NCBI RefSeq assembly: GCF_010499455.1
Contig: NZ_JAAGOH010000009.1
Location: 92,750-156,749, forward strand
Origin: Ideonella livida
GTDB taxonomy: Bacteria > Pseudomonadota > Gammaproteobacteria > Burkholderiales > Burkholderiaceae_C
Length of the DNA: 64,000 nt
Reading direction: 5' to 3'
Positions 41,443 to 50,370 of the stretch are shown one piece after another (position 1 is the stretch's first letter; each line of letters begins with the position of its first letter). Under the pieces are notes generated by a model, which did no database searches, was not told the origin of the DNA, and saw only the letters and a program-made list of their open reading frames with translations. The position numbers and the translations under genes are program-made.

Positions 41443-42222
41443 ATGCGGCCCACCCCCCCCTCGACCACGCGCGCCGCCCCCCCGGCCGTGCCCGTGCCGG
41501 CGGCCCCTGCGCACGCGGCCGACGCCGCCGCACCAGACTGGTGGCGACCGCTGCGTGCCGTGGCCGCCCGGGAATGGGCGCAGGCCGTGCAGCGCCCGGG
41601 CGACCTGGCCTGGCATGGCGGTTTCTTCCTGATGGTGGCGGGCCTGTTCCCGCTGGCGGTGCGGCCCGATCCGGCCACCCTGGCTCAACTGGGCCCCGGC
41701 GTGCTGTGGGTGGGCGCCTTGCTGGCGGTCCTGCTGGCCTGTGGCCGCCTCTTCCATGACGACCTGCGCCACGGCTGGCTGGATCAGGCCCTGCTGGCGG
41801 GCGAGGCCACCGGTCTGCCCCTGCCGCTTTGGGTCGCCGCGCGCATGGCCGTGCAGTGGGTGCTGGCCGCCGGGCCGGTGCTGGGGGTGGCGCCGGTGGT
41901 GGCGCTGCAGTTCGGCCTGGGGGGCTGGGCGCTGGCGGTGCTGGCCCTGGCGCTGGCGCTGGGCACCGGGGTGCTGGTGCAGGTGGCCACAGTGGCCGCG
42001 GCGCTGTCGGCCGGTCTGCGGGGTGCGGGCTTACTCACCCTGCTGATCGTGCTGCCGCTGGCTGCACCGGTGCTGGTGTTCGGCAGCCTGGCGGTGCAGG
42101 CGGCGCAGGCTGGGCGGCCGGTGGGGGCCGAGCTGTCCTTGCTGGGCGCCTTGCTGGCCCTGGGCACGGTGGTGGCACCGCTGCTGGGGGCGCTGGCCCT
42201 GCGCGGTGCTGTGGAGGCGTGA
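41443..42222 (+). CDS. ccmB: Haem exporter membrane protein CcmB
   Basis: CcmB is the membrane partner of CcmA. The product is 259 aa with six or so hydrophobic segments after an unusually long Pro/Ala-rich leader of about 35 residues; E. coli CcmB is about 220 aa. WRPLRAVAAREWAQAVQRPGD and RLFHDDLRHGWLDQALLAG match the family. The ATG at 41443 lies one base after the ccmA stop (TGACATG). A later internal start is possible given the leader, but no in-frame ATG precedes the conserved part. Confidence 0.93.
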   Translation: MRPTPPSTTRAAPPAVPVPAAPAHAADAAAPDWWRPLRAVAAREWAQAVQRPGDLAWHGGFFLMVAGLFPLAVRPDPATLAQLGPGVLWVGALLAVLLACGRLFHDDLRHGWLDQALLAGEATGLPLPLWVAARMAVQWVLAAGPVLGVAPVVALQFGLGGWALAVLALALALGTGVLVQVATVAAALSAGLRGAGLLTLLIVLPLAAPVLVFGSLAVQAAQAGRPVGAELSLLGALLALGTVVAPLLGALALRGAVEA

Positions 42223-42242
42223 ATGCGCCAAGGAGTTTGACG

Positions 42243-43082
42243 ATGCGATGGCCCCGCCACCTGATCTTTTACTTCGCCAGCCCCATGCGCCTGCATGCGC
42301 TGGCCGTGCGCTGTGTGCGGCCGCTGCTGGCTCTGGCGGTGGCCTTGCTGCTGCCCGGCCTGTGGCTGGGCCTGGTGTCCAGCCCGGCCGATGCGGTGCA
42401 GGGCGAGGGCTACCGCCTCATCCACCTGCATGTGCCGGCCGCCTGGATGAGCATGTTCTGCTACCTGCTGATGGCCTTCTGGGGCTTTGTGGGGCTGGTG
42501 TGGCACACCCGCAGCGCCCACTTGCTGGCCCAGGCGCTGGCGCCCACCGGCGCGCTGTTCGCCCTGCTCAGCCTGGCCACCGGCGCCCTGTGGGGCCGGC
42601 CGATGTGGGGCACCTGGTGGGTCTGGGATGCGCGGCTCACCTCGTCCCTGCTGCTGCTGTTCCTGTACCTGGGCGTGCTGGCCCTGCGCTCCGCCCACCA
42701 GGGCGAGGGCGCCGACCCGGCGCGCGCCGACCGTGCCTGCGCGGTGCTGGCCCTGCTGGGTGTGGTGAACCTGCCGGTCCTCTATTTCTCGGTGCGCTGG
42801 TGGAACACCCTGCACCAGGGCGCCAGCCTCTCGCCGGGCCAGTCGCACATCGCCCCCGTGATGCTGGCGGGGCTGCTGCTGATGGTCGGCGCGGCCTGGG
42901 CCTACACCGCCGCCACCGCCTTGCGCCGCGTGCAGCGGCTCATCGAGCAGCGTGAGGCGCACGCCGGCTGGCTGCAGCCCGACCCCAGCCCCTTGACTGC
43001 GCCGGCCCCGGCCGCGCCCCCCACCCACACCCTGGTGCCGGCTGTGCCGGCCACTGCCTTGAACGGAGGCCCCAATGCCTGA
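42243..43082 (+). CDS. ccmC: Haem handling protein CcmC
   Basis: CcmC binds haem with its tryptophan-rich periplasmic loop and loads it onto CcmE. The loop WGTWWVWDARLTS is at residues ~122-134, and haem-ligating histidines are expected in IHLHVPAAWMS and in LHQGASLS. Six membrane segments are seen. The 279-residue protein has a C-terminal extension (residues ~245-279, Pro/Ala-rich) beyond the usual family end. Its stop overlaps the ccmD gene. The ATG at 42243 follows an AAGGAG-like site. Confidence 0.95.
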   Translation: MRWPRHLIFYFASPMRLHALAVRCVRPLLALAVALLLPGLWLGLVSSPADAVQGEGYRLIHLHVPAAWMSMFCYLLMAFWGFVGLVWHTRSAHLLAQALAPTGALFALLSLATGALWGRPMWGTWWVWDARLTSSLLLLFLYLGVLALRSAHQGEGADPARADRACAVLALLGVVNLPVLYFSVRWWNTLHQGASLSPGQSHIAPVMLAGLLLMVGAAWAYTAATALRRVQRLIEQREAHAGWLQPDPSPLTAPAPAAPPTHTLVPAVPATALNGGPNA

Positions 43083-43233
43083 CTGGTTGCACCCTTGGTT
43101 CCCTGACCTGGCCAGCTTCCTGCGGATGGGTCGGCACGGCGTCTACGTGTGGTCTGCCCTGGGTCTGTGCGCCGGCGCCGTGGCGCTGGAATGGTGGGGC
43201 CTGCGCCGCAGCGCCCGGAGGACGGCCGCATGA
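43075..43233 (+). CDS. ccmD: Haem exporter small subunit CcmD
   Basis: A 52-residue single-span membrane protein: MPDWLHPWFPDLASFLRMG, then a hydrophobic segment (YVWSALGLCAGAVALEWWGL), then a basic tail. CcmD helps CcmE interact with CcmABC. Motifs such as SFLRMGRHGVYVWSA are typical of the family despite its short length. It overlaps ccmC by 8 bp and ccmE by four (ATGA). A GGAGG site inside ccmC (around 43064) serves it. Confidence 0.93.
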   Translation: MPDWLHPWFPDLASFLRMGRHGVYVWSALGLCAGAVALEWWGLRRSARRTAA

Positions 43234-43739
43234 GCCTCAAACCCCGTCACCGCCGCGCCGCGCTGATCCTGGCCTGCCTGGGCCTGCTGGGGGTGGCCGC
43301 CGCCCTGGGCCTGCAGGCTTTGCGCAGCCACCTGGTGTTCTTCGTCACCCCGCAGCAGCTGGCACGCGGTGAGGTGGACCGCGGCGCCACGCTGCGCCTG
43401 GGCGGCATGGTGCAGGCGGGCTCGGTGCAGCGCGAGCCGGGCAGCCTGCAGGTACGTTTTGTCCTCACGGACGCCTCGGGCCAGGGGGTGCCCGTGGTCC
43501 ATGAGGGCGTGCTGCCGGACCTGTTCGCCGAAGGCAAGGGCGCGGTGGCCCAAGGCCGGCTGGATGCCCAGGGGACGCTGCAGGCCAGCGAGGTGCTGGC
43601 CAAGCACGACGAGAACTACGTGCCGCCCGGTGTGGACACCGGCCACCCCGGTGGCCCTCCCGGCGCCAGGGCCGTGGAGGCCACGCCCCGCGCGCCTGCC
43701 AACACGGCGGTGGCCGCCGTGTCCCGGAGCACCCCATGA
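43230..43739 (+). CDS. ccmE: Periplasmic haem chaperone CcmE
   Basis: CcmE covalently binds haem and hands it to the CcmFH lyase. The 169-residue protein has one N-terminal membrane anchor, an OB-like core (RLGGMVQAGSVQR, VRFVLTD) and the haem-binding motif HDENY, with His126 as the covalent site and Tyr130 downstream, followed by VPP. The tail of about 35 residues is Pro/Gly/Ala-rich. It overlaps ccmD and ccmF by ATGA at both ends. Confidence 0.95.
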   Translation: MSLKPRHRRAALILACLGLLGVAAALGLQALRSHLVFFVTPQQLARGEVDRGATLRLGGMVQAGSVQREPGSLQVRFVLTDASGQGVPVVHEGVLPDLFAEGKGAVAQGRLDAQGTLQASEVLAKHDENYVPPGVDTGHPGGPPGARAVEATPRAPANTAVAAVSRSTP

Positions 43740-45793
43740 ACGGTGAACTCGGGCACCTGTTGCTCATCGTCGCCTGGGTGGCGGCCGGTGTGCAGGCCCT
43801 GGCCGGCCTGTGGCCGGGCGCGCAGGCCAGCGCCGCGGCGGCTGCCGGCCGCATCCGTCTGCAGGCCATGGCGCTGGGCTGGCAGGCCATCGGGGTGCTG
43901 GGCGCCTTCGGGCTGCTGGCCGCGGCCTTTGTGGGCCATGACTTCTCGCTGGTCTATGTGGTGCAGCACAGCCATGTGCAGCTGCCCTGGGCCTACCGGG
44001 TGGCGGCGGTGTGGGGTGGCCATGAGGGCTCCATGCTGCTGTGGACCCTGATGCTCACCGGCTGGAGCGTGGCCGCGGCCTGGGCGCTGCGCCCCGCGGC
44101 CGACCTGCCGGCGGCCGAGCACGCTGCGCGCGCGCTGTGGCGCCTGCGCGTGCTGGCCGTGCTGGGCGGCGTGGCGCTGGCCATGCTGGCCTTTGTGCTG
44201 TTCACCTCCAACCCCTTTGTACGGCTGCTGCCGGCCGCGCTGGAGGGCCGCAGCCTGAACCCCTTGCTGCAGGACCCCGGCTTGGTGCTGCACCCGCCGC
44301 TGCTCTACCTGGGCTATGTGGGCACCGCCGTGCCCTTTGCCATGGCCGTGGCCACCCTGGCCTGGGGTGCCCCGGCGGACTGGCCGTCGCGGTCCCGGCC
44401 CTTTGTGGCCTGGGCCATGGCGGCGCTCTCGGCAGGTATTGCCCTGGGCAGCTGGTGGGCCTATTACGAGCTGGGCTGGGGCGGCTGGTGGTTCTGGGAC
44501 CCGGTGGAAAACGCCTCGCTCATGCCCTGGCTGGCGCAGGCGGCGCTGCTGCACACCCTGGCCGTGCGCGAGCGGCGCGGCGGCCTGCCGCACTGGACCG
44601 GCGTGCTGGCCCTGGGCGGCTTTGTGCTGGCGCTGCTGGGGACCTTCCTGGTGCGCTCCGGGGTGCTGACCTCGGTGCATGCCTTTGCCGCCGACCCGCG
44701 GCGCGGCAGCTTCATGCTGGCCCTGATCGCCGCGGCCCTGTTGCTGAGCCTGGGCCTGTGGGGCCGTCACGCGGCGCGTCTGCAGCCCGCACGGCAGGGC
44801 GCAGCGGCCGGCTGGCTGTCGCGGGACACGGCGCTGCTGGGTGTGAACCTGGGCCTGGCGGTGGCCTGCGGCAGCGTGCTGCTGGGCACGCTCTACCCGC
44901 TGGCCATGGACGCCCTGGGCCTGGGCAAGCTCTCGGTGGGCGCACCGTACTTTGACGTGGTGATGGCCCCGCTGCTGCTGGCGCTGGCCCTGCTGCTGGT
45001 GCCCGCGCCCTGGCTGGGCTGGGGCGCCACCGCGCCGGCCCTGCTGCGCCGCCGGCTGCGTCCCACCGCCTGGGCGCTGGCGGCCGCGGCCTTGGCGCTG
45101 CCGGCGGCCTTGCTGGCCACGCAGGGCAGGGTGCAGGCGCTCACCCTGCTGGCCCTGTGGCTGGCGGTGGGCGTGGCCGCGGGCACCCTGGACTGGATGC
45201 GCCAGCGCCGGGCCGCGCGCCGTGGCCAGCCCTTTGGCCGGGGCCCGGCCGGCATGGTGGTGGCCCACCTGGGGGTGGCGGTGTTCACCGTCGGCGTGGC
45301 CATGGTCAAGGGCTACGGCGTGGAGCGCGATGCCAGCCTGGCCCCGGGCCAGAGCGTGCCGCTGGCCGACTGCCGCCTGCAGCTGGACCGCCTGGGCAGC
45401 GAGCCCGGGCCCAACTGGCAGGCGGTGGTTGGCCAGTTCACCCTGGCCTGCCCGGGTGAGGCGCCGCGCCCGCTGCGCAGCGAGAAGCGCGTCTACGTCG
45501 GCTCGGCCATGCCGATGAGTGAATCCGCCATCGACGCGGGCTTCACCCGCGACCTGTACGTGGCCCTGGGCGAGCCGCTCACCGCGCCCCGTCGCCCGGG
45601 CGAGGCCGCCCCGGCCTTTGACCCGCAGGTCGCCTGGAGTGTGCGCGTGCAGGTCAAGCCCTTCATCCGCTGGGTGTGGGCCGGGGTGCTGCTGATGGCG
45701 CTGGGCTGCGTGGTGGCGGCCCCGGGGCTGGCGCGGCGCCGCCCGGTGGCGGCCGGCGAGGGCGTCCAGCCTGCCTTGAATTCCCTGTCGTGA
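43736..45793 (+). CDS. ccmF: Cytochrome c haem lyase subunit CcmF
   Basis: CcmF is the large membrane subunit of the lyase that attaches haem to CXXCH apocytochromes. The 685-residue length and about 15 membrane segments fit. The tryptophan-rich signature WGGWWFWDPVENASLMPW lies near residues 248-266. Other motifs are SYYTVQH-like LVYVVQHSHVQLPWAYRVAAV and WGGHEGSMLLW. It overlaps ccmE by four bases and precedes ccmG by 9 bp. Confidence 0.96.
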   Translation: MNGELGHLLLIVAWVAAGVQALAGLWPGAQASAAAAAGRIRLQAMALGWQAIGVLGAFGLLAAAFVGHDFSLVYVVQHSHVQLPWAYRVAAVWGGHEGSMLLWTLMLTGWSVAAAWALRPAADLPAAEHAARALWRLRVLAVLGGVALAMLAFVLFTSNPFVRLLPAALEGRSLNPLLQDPGLVLHPPLLYLGYVGTAVPFAMAVATLAWGAPADWPSRSRPFVAWAMAALSAGIALGSWWAYYELGWGGWWFWDPVENASLMPWLAQAALLHTLAVRERRGGLPHWTGVLALGGFVLALLGTFLVRSGVLTSVHAFAADPRRGSFMLALIAAALLLSLGLWGRHAARLQPARQGAAAGWLSRDTALLGVNLGLAVACGSVLLGTLYPLAMDALGLGKLSVGAPYFDVVMAPLLLALALLLVPAPWLGWGATAPALLRRRLRPTAWALAAAALALPAALLATQGRVQALTLLALWLAVGVAAGTLDWMRQRRAARRGQPFGRGPAGMVVAHLGVAVFTVGVAMVKGYGVERDASLAPGQSVPLADCRLQLDRLGSEPGPNWQAVVGQFTLACPGEAPRPLRSEKRVYVGSAMPMSESAIDAGFTRDLYVALGEPLTAPRRPGEAAPAFDPQVAWSVRVQVKPFIRWVWAGVLLMALGCVVAAPGLARRRPVAAGEGVQPALNSLS

Positions 45794-45802
45794 GGAGCCT
45801 AC

Positions 45803-46405
45803 ATGTCTGCTGAATCCCTGACCCCCGGCGTGGCGCCCGCCGCGGCCGGCCGCCGCCGCTGGGGCCTGTGGCTGGCCGGCGCCAGCGGGGTGGGCCTGCT
45901 GGGGCTGCTGGGCGTGGGCATGGGCCGCGACCCGCGCGAGCTGCCCTCGGTGCGCCTGGGCCAGCCCTGGCCGGCCCGGCCCATGCCGCAGCTGGGCGGC
46001 GGCCCGGCCGTGGACCCCGCCACCTGGCGGGGCAAGCCGCGCCTGGTCAACCTGTGGGCCAGCTGGTGCGCCACCTGCGTGGAGGAACAGCCCGTGCTGC
46101 TCGCCCTGGCCCGCAGCCTGCAAGCCCAGGGCCGGGCCGACCAGCTCATCGGCCTGAACTACAAGGATGCCCCGGCCGACGCCCAGGCCTGGCTGCGCCG
46201 CCACGGCAACCCCTTTGCGCAGCAGGTGGTGGACGCCGACGGCCGCCTGGCCATCGACCTGGGCGTGTACGGCGCGCCAGAGACGTTTGTGGTGGATGCG
46301 CAGGGCCGCATCGCCTACCGCCATGTGGGGGCCCTCACGCCCGAGGTCATCGCCCGCGAGCTGCTGCCCCGCCTGGCTGGCGCTGGCGCCGGGGGGCGGG
46401 CATGA
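45803..46405 (+). CDS. ccmG: Thiol:disulfide interchange protein CcmG/DsbE
   Basis: CcmG is the membrane-anchored thioredoxin-like protein that keeps apocytochrome cysteines or CcmH reduced. The 200-residue product has a membrane anchor near residues 20-40 and the active site WCATC (Cys89, Cys92). The family acidic loop is in LIGLNYKDAPADAQAWL and the cis-Pro region near GVYGAPETFVVDAQG. A GAGGAG site precedes the ATG. Its stop overlaps the ccmH start. Confidence 0.95.
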   Translation: MSAESLTPGVAPAAAGRRRWGLWLAGASGVGLLGLLGVGMGRDPRELPSVRLGQPWPARPMPQLGGGPAVDPATWRGKPRLVNLWASWCATCVEEQPVLLALARSLQAQGRADQLIGLNYKDAPADAQAWLRRHGNPFAQQVVDADGRLAIDLGVYGAPETFVVDAQGRIAYRHVGALTPEVIARELLPRLAGAGAGGRA

Positions 46406-46863
46406 CCGCCCGGCCTGTCCGGGCCCGCCGCGGCGCCTGGGCCCTGGGCCTGTGGGGCGCGCTGGCGGTGGCCCATGTCGCCTGGGCCGCTGCGCCGCTG
46501 CCCCCTGGCGTGGACGCCGACCGCCTGCACCAGCTTGCCGCCGACCTGCGCTGCCTGGTCTGCCAGAACGAGAGCCTGGCCGACTCCACCGCGCCGCTGG
46601 CCCAGGACCTCAAGCGCGAGATCGCCGAGCGCATGGCCGCAGGTGACAGCGACGCGCAGATCCTGGACTTCCTGGTTGCCCGCTACGGCGACTTCGTCAC
46701 CTACCGGCCGCCGCTGGCGCCGCGCACCCTGTTGCTGTGGGGCGGGCCGCTGGGCCTGCTGGGGGCTGGGGGCCTGCTGCTGTGGCGGCAACGCCGCCCC
46801 GGCGGGCCCACGTCGGGGCCGGCCGGCCCCGTGCCGCACGACCCGCTGGCCGACGGGTCCTGA
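46402..46863 (+). CDS. ccmH: Cytochrome c-type biogenesis protein CcmH (CycL)
   Basis: CcmH delivers apocytochrome to the lyase through a reactive LRCxxC motif. The 153-residue protein has a signal sequence or anchor, LRCLVCQNESLADS with Cys51 and Cys54, the helical region LKREIAERMAAGDSDAQILDFLVARYGDFV, and a C-terminal membrane segment. This is the short form; the TPR part is a separate gene (ccmI) here. It overlaps ccmG by ATGA. A 7-bp repeat tract follows its stop. Confidence 0.95.
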   Translation: MTARPVRARRGAWALGLWGALAVAHVAWAAAPLPPGVDADRLHQLAADLRCLVCQNESLADSTAPLAQDLKREIAERMAAGDSDAQILDFLVARYGDFVTYRPPLAPRTLLLWGGPLGLLGAGGLLLWRQRRPGGPTSGPAGPVPHDPLADGS

Positions 46864-46872
46864 GTCGAACCC

Positions 46873-46921
46873 GCACCCCGCACCCCGCACCCCGCACCCC
46901 GCACCCCGCACCCCGCACCCC
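46873..46921 (+). repeat. Seven perfect 7-bp tandem repeats between ccmH and ccmI
   Basis: GCACCCC is repeated seven times without error. The tract occupies most of the 89-bp gap between the ccmH stop and the ccmI ATG. Such short repeats are prone to slippage; a change in number would alter spacing but not the ccmI reading frame. Confidence 0.95.
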
Positions 46922-46952
46922 GCCGACGCCGGCCCACCGCCATGCTCCCCCG

Positions 46953-47702
46953 ATGCCCATGACCTTCTTCAATGCCTTGCCGCCCTGGTTGCTGCCTTTC
47001 ATGGCCGCGGCGGTGGCCCTGGTGGCGCTGTTCTCGGCCAGCCTGGTGTGGGCGGCCGGTGCGCCGCAGGCCCCTGCGGCGAACGCCGCGCCGTCCGGGG
47101 TTGCCCCCGGCTGGGCGCGCGGCGCGCTGTGGATGGGACCGGCGCTGGCCGTGCTGCTGCTCTATGTGGCCCTGGGCACGCCGCGCGCCCTCAACCCGGC
47201 GGAGCACCAGGCCGACGACCCCGCCGCCGAGATGGAAGCCCGCGTGGAGCGCCTGCTGGAGCGCCTCCGCCGTGAGCCCCAGGACCGCGCGGGTTGGCTG
47301 ATGCTGGGCCGCTCGCTCAAGGTGCTGGGTCGCCTGACCCAGGCCGCCGACGCCTACGCCCAGGCCGGCGACGCGGCCCTGGCTGATCCGGATGTGCTCA
47401 CCGACTGGGTGGAGGCCCGCATCCTGGTGGCCGACCACCATTTCGACGACACCAGCCGCGCCCTGCTGGCCCGTGCCATGGCCCTGGCCCCCGACCATCC
47501 CGGCGTGCTGCTGCTGCGGGGCCTGGCCGCGCTGGACCGGGGTGACCCCCGCAGCGCCCGGCAGGCTTTTGCGCAGCTGCGCGAGCAGCACAGCCCGGAC
47601 AGCCCCGACCGCGCCGCGCTGGACGAGGCCATCCGCCGCCTGGACGCCGGGCAGGACCCCCGGGCCCGCCCGCCGTCGGCCGGGCCGGGGCAGGGCCGCT
47701 GA
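46953..47702 (+). CDS. ccmI: Cytochrome c biogenesis TPR protein CcmI (CycH)
   Basis: CcmI holds apocytochrome c C-termini for the haem lyase. The 249-residue protein has two N-terminal membrane segments (LLPFMAAAVALVALFSASLVW; GALWMGPALAVLLLYVAL), then TPR-like helices (RAGWLMLGRSLKVLGRLTQAADAYAQA, LARAMALAPDHPGVLLLRGLAAL). The ATG at 46953 starts MPMTFFNALPPW; the nearby ATG at 46942 is in another frame. The frame is open upstream through the 7-bp repeats, but no start there is convincing. napF follows after three bases. Confidence 0.9.
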   Translation: MPMTFFNALPPWLLPFMAAAVALVALFSASLVWAAGAPQAPAANAAPSGVAPGWARGALWMGPALAVLLLYVALGTPRALNPAEHQADDPAAEMEARVERLLERLRREPQDRAGWLMLGRSLKVLGRLTQAADAYAQAGDAALADPDVLTDWVEARILVADHHFDDTSRALLARAMALAPDHPGVLLLRGLAALDRGDPRSARQAFAQLREQHSPDSPDRAALDEAIRRLDAGQDPRARPPSAGPGQGR

Positions 47703-47705
47703 ACC

Positions 47706-48302
47706 ATGGACCCGCAACGCCGCTTCTTCCTGCGCCGGGTCAGCGGGCAGGCACCGGCCTTTTCCCCTGACCCGGCCGTGGGGCCCAGCGCCCCCGGAGC
47801 CGCCCCCACGCCCCGGCGTCCCCCTTGGGCCCTGTCACCCGAGTCCGACTTCACGGCCGCCTGCACCCGCTGCGGCGCCTGCCAGACGGCCTGCCCCCAT
47901 GGCCTGCTGGTGGCGGGCGACGGCGGTTTTCCGGCGCTGCGCTTTGTGCACGGCGGCTGCGACTTCTGCGGCGCCTGCGTGCGCCATTGCGGCCCTGGCG
48001 CCCTGCGCCCCCCGCCCGGCACCGCCGCCACCGACCCGGGGCCCTGGCCGGCCCAGGGCGCCTTGCCCGGTCGGGTGCGGCTGGCGGCGCACTGCCTGGC
48101 CCTGCGCCAGGTGGAATGCCGCCTGTGCGGCGACGCCTGTGACACCCGTGCCCTGCGCTTTGTCCCCGCGCCGGGCGGCGTCTCGCGGGTGCAGCTGGAC
48201 CCCGCCCGCTGCCATGGCTGCGGGGCCTGCCTGCCGCCGTGTCCGGTGGGGGCCTTGGACTGGGCGCCGCCGCCGGCGCCGCCACGGCCTGCCAACGTCT
48301 GA
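47706..48302 (+). CDS. napF: Ferredoxin-type protein NapF
   Basis: NapF is a cytoplasmic iron-sulfur protein that helps mature NapA before Tat export. The 198-residue protein begins with the family-typical MDPQRRFFLRR. Three to four cluster-binding motifs follow: CTRCGACQTACPHGL, CDFCGACVRHCGPGAL, CRLCGDACDTRAL and CHGCGACLPPCPVGAL. The usual length is about 165 aa; the extra length is a Pro/Ala linker after residue 20. It lies directly behind ccmI and far from the remaining nap genes, which converge from the right. Confidence 0.93.
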   Translation: MDPQRRFFLRRVSGQAPAFSPDPAVGPSAPGAAPTPRRPPWALSPESDFTAACTRCGACQTACPHGLLVAGDGGFPALRFVHGGCDFCGACVRHCGPGALRPPPGTAATDPGPWPAQGALPGRVRLAAHCLALRQVECRLCGDACDTRALRFVPAPGGVSRVQLDPARCHGCGACLPPCPVGALDWAPPPAPPRPANV

Positions 48303-48423
48303 ATGCCGCCGTCTCGACGCGGCCGATCCGGTGCCGACGGCGCCCGCACTCGGCCAGAATCGCCGCACGGCCGCCGCGCCCCCTGGCCGTGCCCTTGTCC
48401 CCACCGTCGCCACCTCTGCTGCC

Positions 48424-49029
48424 ATGCCTGATTCGCCCGACCTGCCCGACGACGCGCTGCTGGTCAGCCTGTGCGACGCCCTCATCCACAGCCGTCAGCA
48501 TGTGGGCCCCAAGCACCTGGCCGAGCCCGGTCCGGACGAGGCCACGCTGCGCGACCTGCTGGCCGCCGCCGCCGCCGCCCCCGACCATGGCCGCATCACC
48601 CCCTGGCGCTTTCTGGTGCTCGGGCCCCAGGCCCGCCAGCGCTTGTCCCAGGTGTTTGTCGACAGCCTGCTGGCGCGCGACCCCCAGGCCTACCCCGACC
48701 AGGTGGAGGACGCCCGCAAGAAGGCCTTCCGTGGTCCGGTGCTGCTCATGGCCATCGCCCGCTTGGACGGCTTGGACCCCGACATCCCCGCCTGGGAGCG
48801 CCTGCTCTCGCTGGGGGCGGCGCTGCAGAACCTGCTGCTGGCTGCCCAGGCCCGCGGCCTGGGCAGCGGCGTGACCAGCGGCCGCGCCCTGCAGTGCGAA
48901 CGGCTGCGCCAGGCGTTTGACATCGCCCCCGGCGAGCAGGCGGTGTGCTTCATCACCTTGGGCACCCCCAGCCGCAGCAAGCCGGCCCGGCCCCGGCCAG
49001 CGGTGGAAGACTTTGTGACGTGGATTTGA
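48424..49029 (+). CDS. Nitroreductase-family flavoprotein
   Basis: A 201-residue FMN-dependent oxidoreductase of the YdjA-like group. The start region has LIHSRQHVGPKHLAEP (Arg for FMN phosphate), then AAAAPDHGRITPWRFLVLG and the C-terminal GEQAVCFITLGTPSRSKPARPRP. Typical partners are NAD(P)H and nitro or quinone-like compounds; the true substrate is unknown. The 121-bp gap after napF and no shared overlap suggest it may have its own promoter, though the direction is the same. The ATG at 48424 fits the family N-terminus. Confidence 0.88.
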   Translation: MPDSPDLPDDALLVSLCDALIHSRQHVGPKHLAEPGPDEATLRDLLAAAAAAPDHGRITPWRFLVLGPQARQRLSQVFVDSLLARDPQAYPDQVEDARKKAFRGPVLLMAIARLDGLDPDIPAWERLLSLGAALQNLLLAAQARGLGSGVTSGRALQCERLRQAFDIAPGEQAVCFITLGTPSRSKPARPRPAVEDFVTWI

Positions 49030-49082
49030 GGCCCACCGCGTGGGGTGTGCAAGGGTCAGGCCGCCGTGCGTACCATGGCGCC

Positions 49083-49649
49083 ATGAGCCGCAACGACTTT
49101 TCTTTCCTGACACGGGCCCGGCGCGCGGCCGGGGGTTTGGTGCTGGGCAGCGCCGCGATCCTGGCGGGCTGCGCCAGTGCCCCCACGGCGCCGCTGCCCA
49201 CCGTGGCCCAGGTCGACCTGGACCGTTACCTGGGCCGTTGGCACCAGGTGGCCCTGGTGCCCAACCGCTTTCAAGCCCAATGCGTGGGCGACACCACGGC
49301 CGAGTACCGGCGTGACGGGGCAGCGGTGGAGGTGCGCAACCGCTGCCGCCGTGCCGACGGTGGGTTTGACGAGGCGGTGGGCGTGGCCCAGGTGGTGCCG
49401 GACAGCGGCAACGCCAAGCTGCGGGTGAGCTTCTTCCGCCCCTTCTATGGCGACTACTGGATCCTGGCGCTGGACCCGGACTACCGCTGGGTGCTGGTGG
49501 GTGAGCCGCGCCGCGAGTATGGCTGGATCCTCTCGCGAAGCCCGCAGCTGCCGGCCGCCGACCTGGAGGCCGCCCTGGCCCGGGCCGAGGCCCTGGGCTG
49601 GCGCCGCAGCCAGTTCCAGGTGGCCCCCGGGGCGGTGGCGCCGCGCTGA
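49083..49649 (+). CDS. Outer-membrane lipocalin (Blc-like)
   Basis: A 188-residue lipoprotein with signal sequence LVLGSAAILAGC and lipidation Cys30. The lipocalin signature is DLDRYLGRWHQVALVPNRFQ, with DYWILALDPDYRWVLVGEPRREYGWILSR later. Bacterial lipocalins of the Blc group bind fatty acids or lysophospholipids at the outer membrane. It starts 53 bp after the nitroreductase stop and ends 36 bp before the convergent napC end. The intervening GC-rich bases contain GCGCCGG repeats but no clear terminator. Confidence 0.92.
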   Translation: MSRNDFSFLTRARRAAGGLVLGSAAILAGCASAPTAPLPTVAQVDLDRYLGRWHQVALVPNRFQAQCVGDTTAEYRRDGAAVEVRNRCRRADGGFDEAVGVAQVVPDSGNAKLRVSFFRPFYGDYWILALDPDYRWVLVGEPRREYGWILSRSPQLPAADLEAALARAEALGWRRSQFQVAPGAVAPR

Positions 49650-49685
49650 GCGCCGGGCGCCGGGCGCCAGGCCGCAGACGGCGCC

Positions 49686-50354
49686 TCAGGTGCCGGCGCT
49701 GGCCGGCCTGGCGGGCAGGCTCACGCCGGGGCTGGTGGGGTCGGCCGCGCCCTCCTTGGGGGCGCCGATGCGCTGTTCCACCGCCGGCAGGGTGTGGGCA
49801 ATGCCCTTGTGGCAGTCGATGCAGGTCTTGCCGTCGGCAAAGGCCGCCTGGTGGGTGGCCGAGCTGCGCTTGTTCTGCTCGGCGTAGTCCATGAACTCGA
49901 AGTGGTGGCAGTTGCGGCACTCGCGGCTGTCGGTGCGCTTCATGCGGTCCCACTCGTGCTGGGCCAGCTCCGCCCGCTTGGCGTTGAACTTCTCGGGCGT
50001 GTCGATGGTGCCCAGCACCTTGTGCAGCACCTCGTTGCTCGCCTGGATCTTGCGGATCATCTTGTGCCCCCATTCCTTGGGCACATGGCAGTCGGGGCAG
50101 GTGGCCCGCACGCCCGTGCGGTTCTGGTAGTGGATGGTGTTGCGGTATTCGGCGTAGACGTTGTCCTTCATCTCGTGGCAAGAGATGCAGAACTCTTCGC
50201 GGTTGGTGTATTCCAGCGCGGTGTTGAAGCCGCCCCAGAACAGGATGCCGGCCACAAAGGCGCTGGCCAGCACCGCAAAGCGGCGGGTCTTCATGGCGGC
50301 CCAGCAGCGGGCCAGCAGGCCGGCCGGGGCCGGGGAGGGGGTGTGCTCGCTCAT
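49686..50354 (-). CDS. napC: Membrane tetrahaem cytochrome c NapC
   Basis: NapC is a NapC/NirT-family quinol dehydrogenase that passes electrons from ubiquinol or menaquinol to NapB/NapA. The 222-residue protein has an N-terminal membrane segment ([22 protein letters not shown]) and four haem-c motifs: CISCH, CPDCH, CRNCH and CIDCH. The ATG at 50354 gives the family start [12 protein letters not shown]; the open frame to 50438 lies inside napB. It is the last gene of napDAGHBC. Confidence 0.95.
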   Translation of the reverse strand: MSEHTPSPAPAGLLARCWAAMKTRRFAVLASAFVAGILFWGGFNTALEYTNREEFCISCHEMKDNVYAEYRNTIHYQNRTGVRATCPDCHVPKEWGHKMIRKIQASNEVLHKVLGTIDTPEKFNAKRAELAQHEWDRMKRTDSRECRNCHHFEFMDYAEQNKRSSATHQAAFADGKTCIDCHKGIAHTLPAVEQRIGAPKEGAADPTSPGVSLPARPASAGT

Positions 50355-50370
50355 CTTGACGACTCCGGCA

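Noticed and set aside
46942..46944. ATG at 46942 as the ccmI start.
   Set aside because: It is out of frame with the TPR-containing product; the in-frame ATG at 46953 fits.
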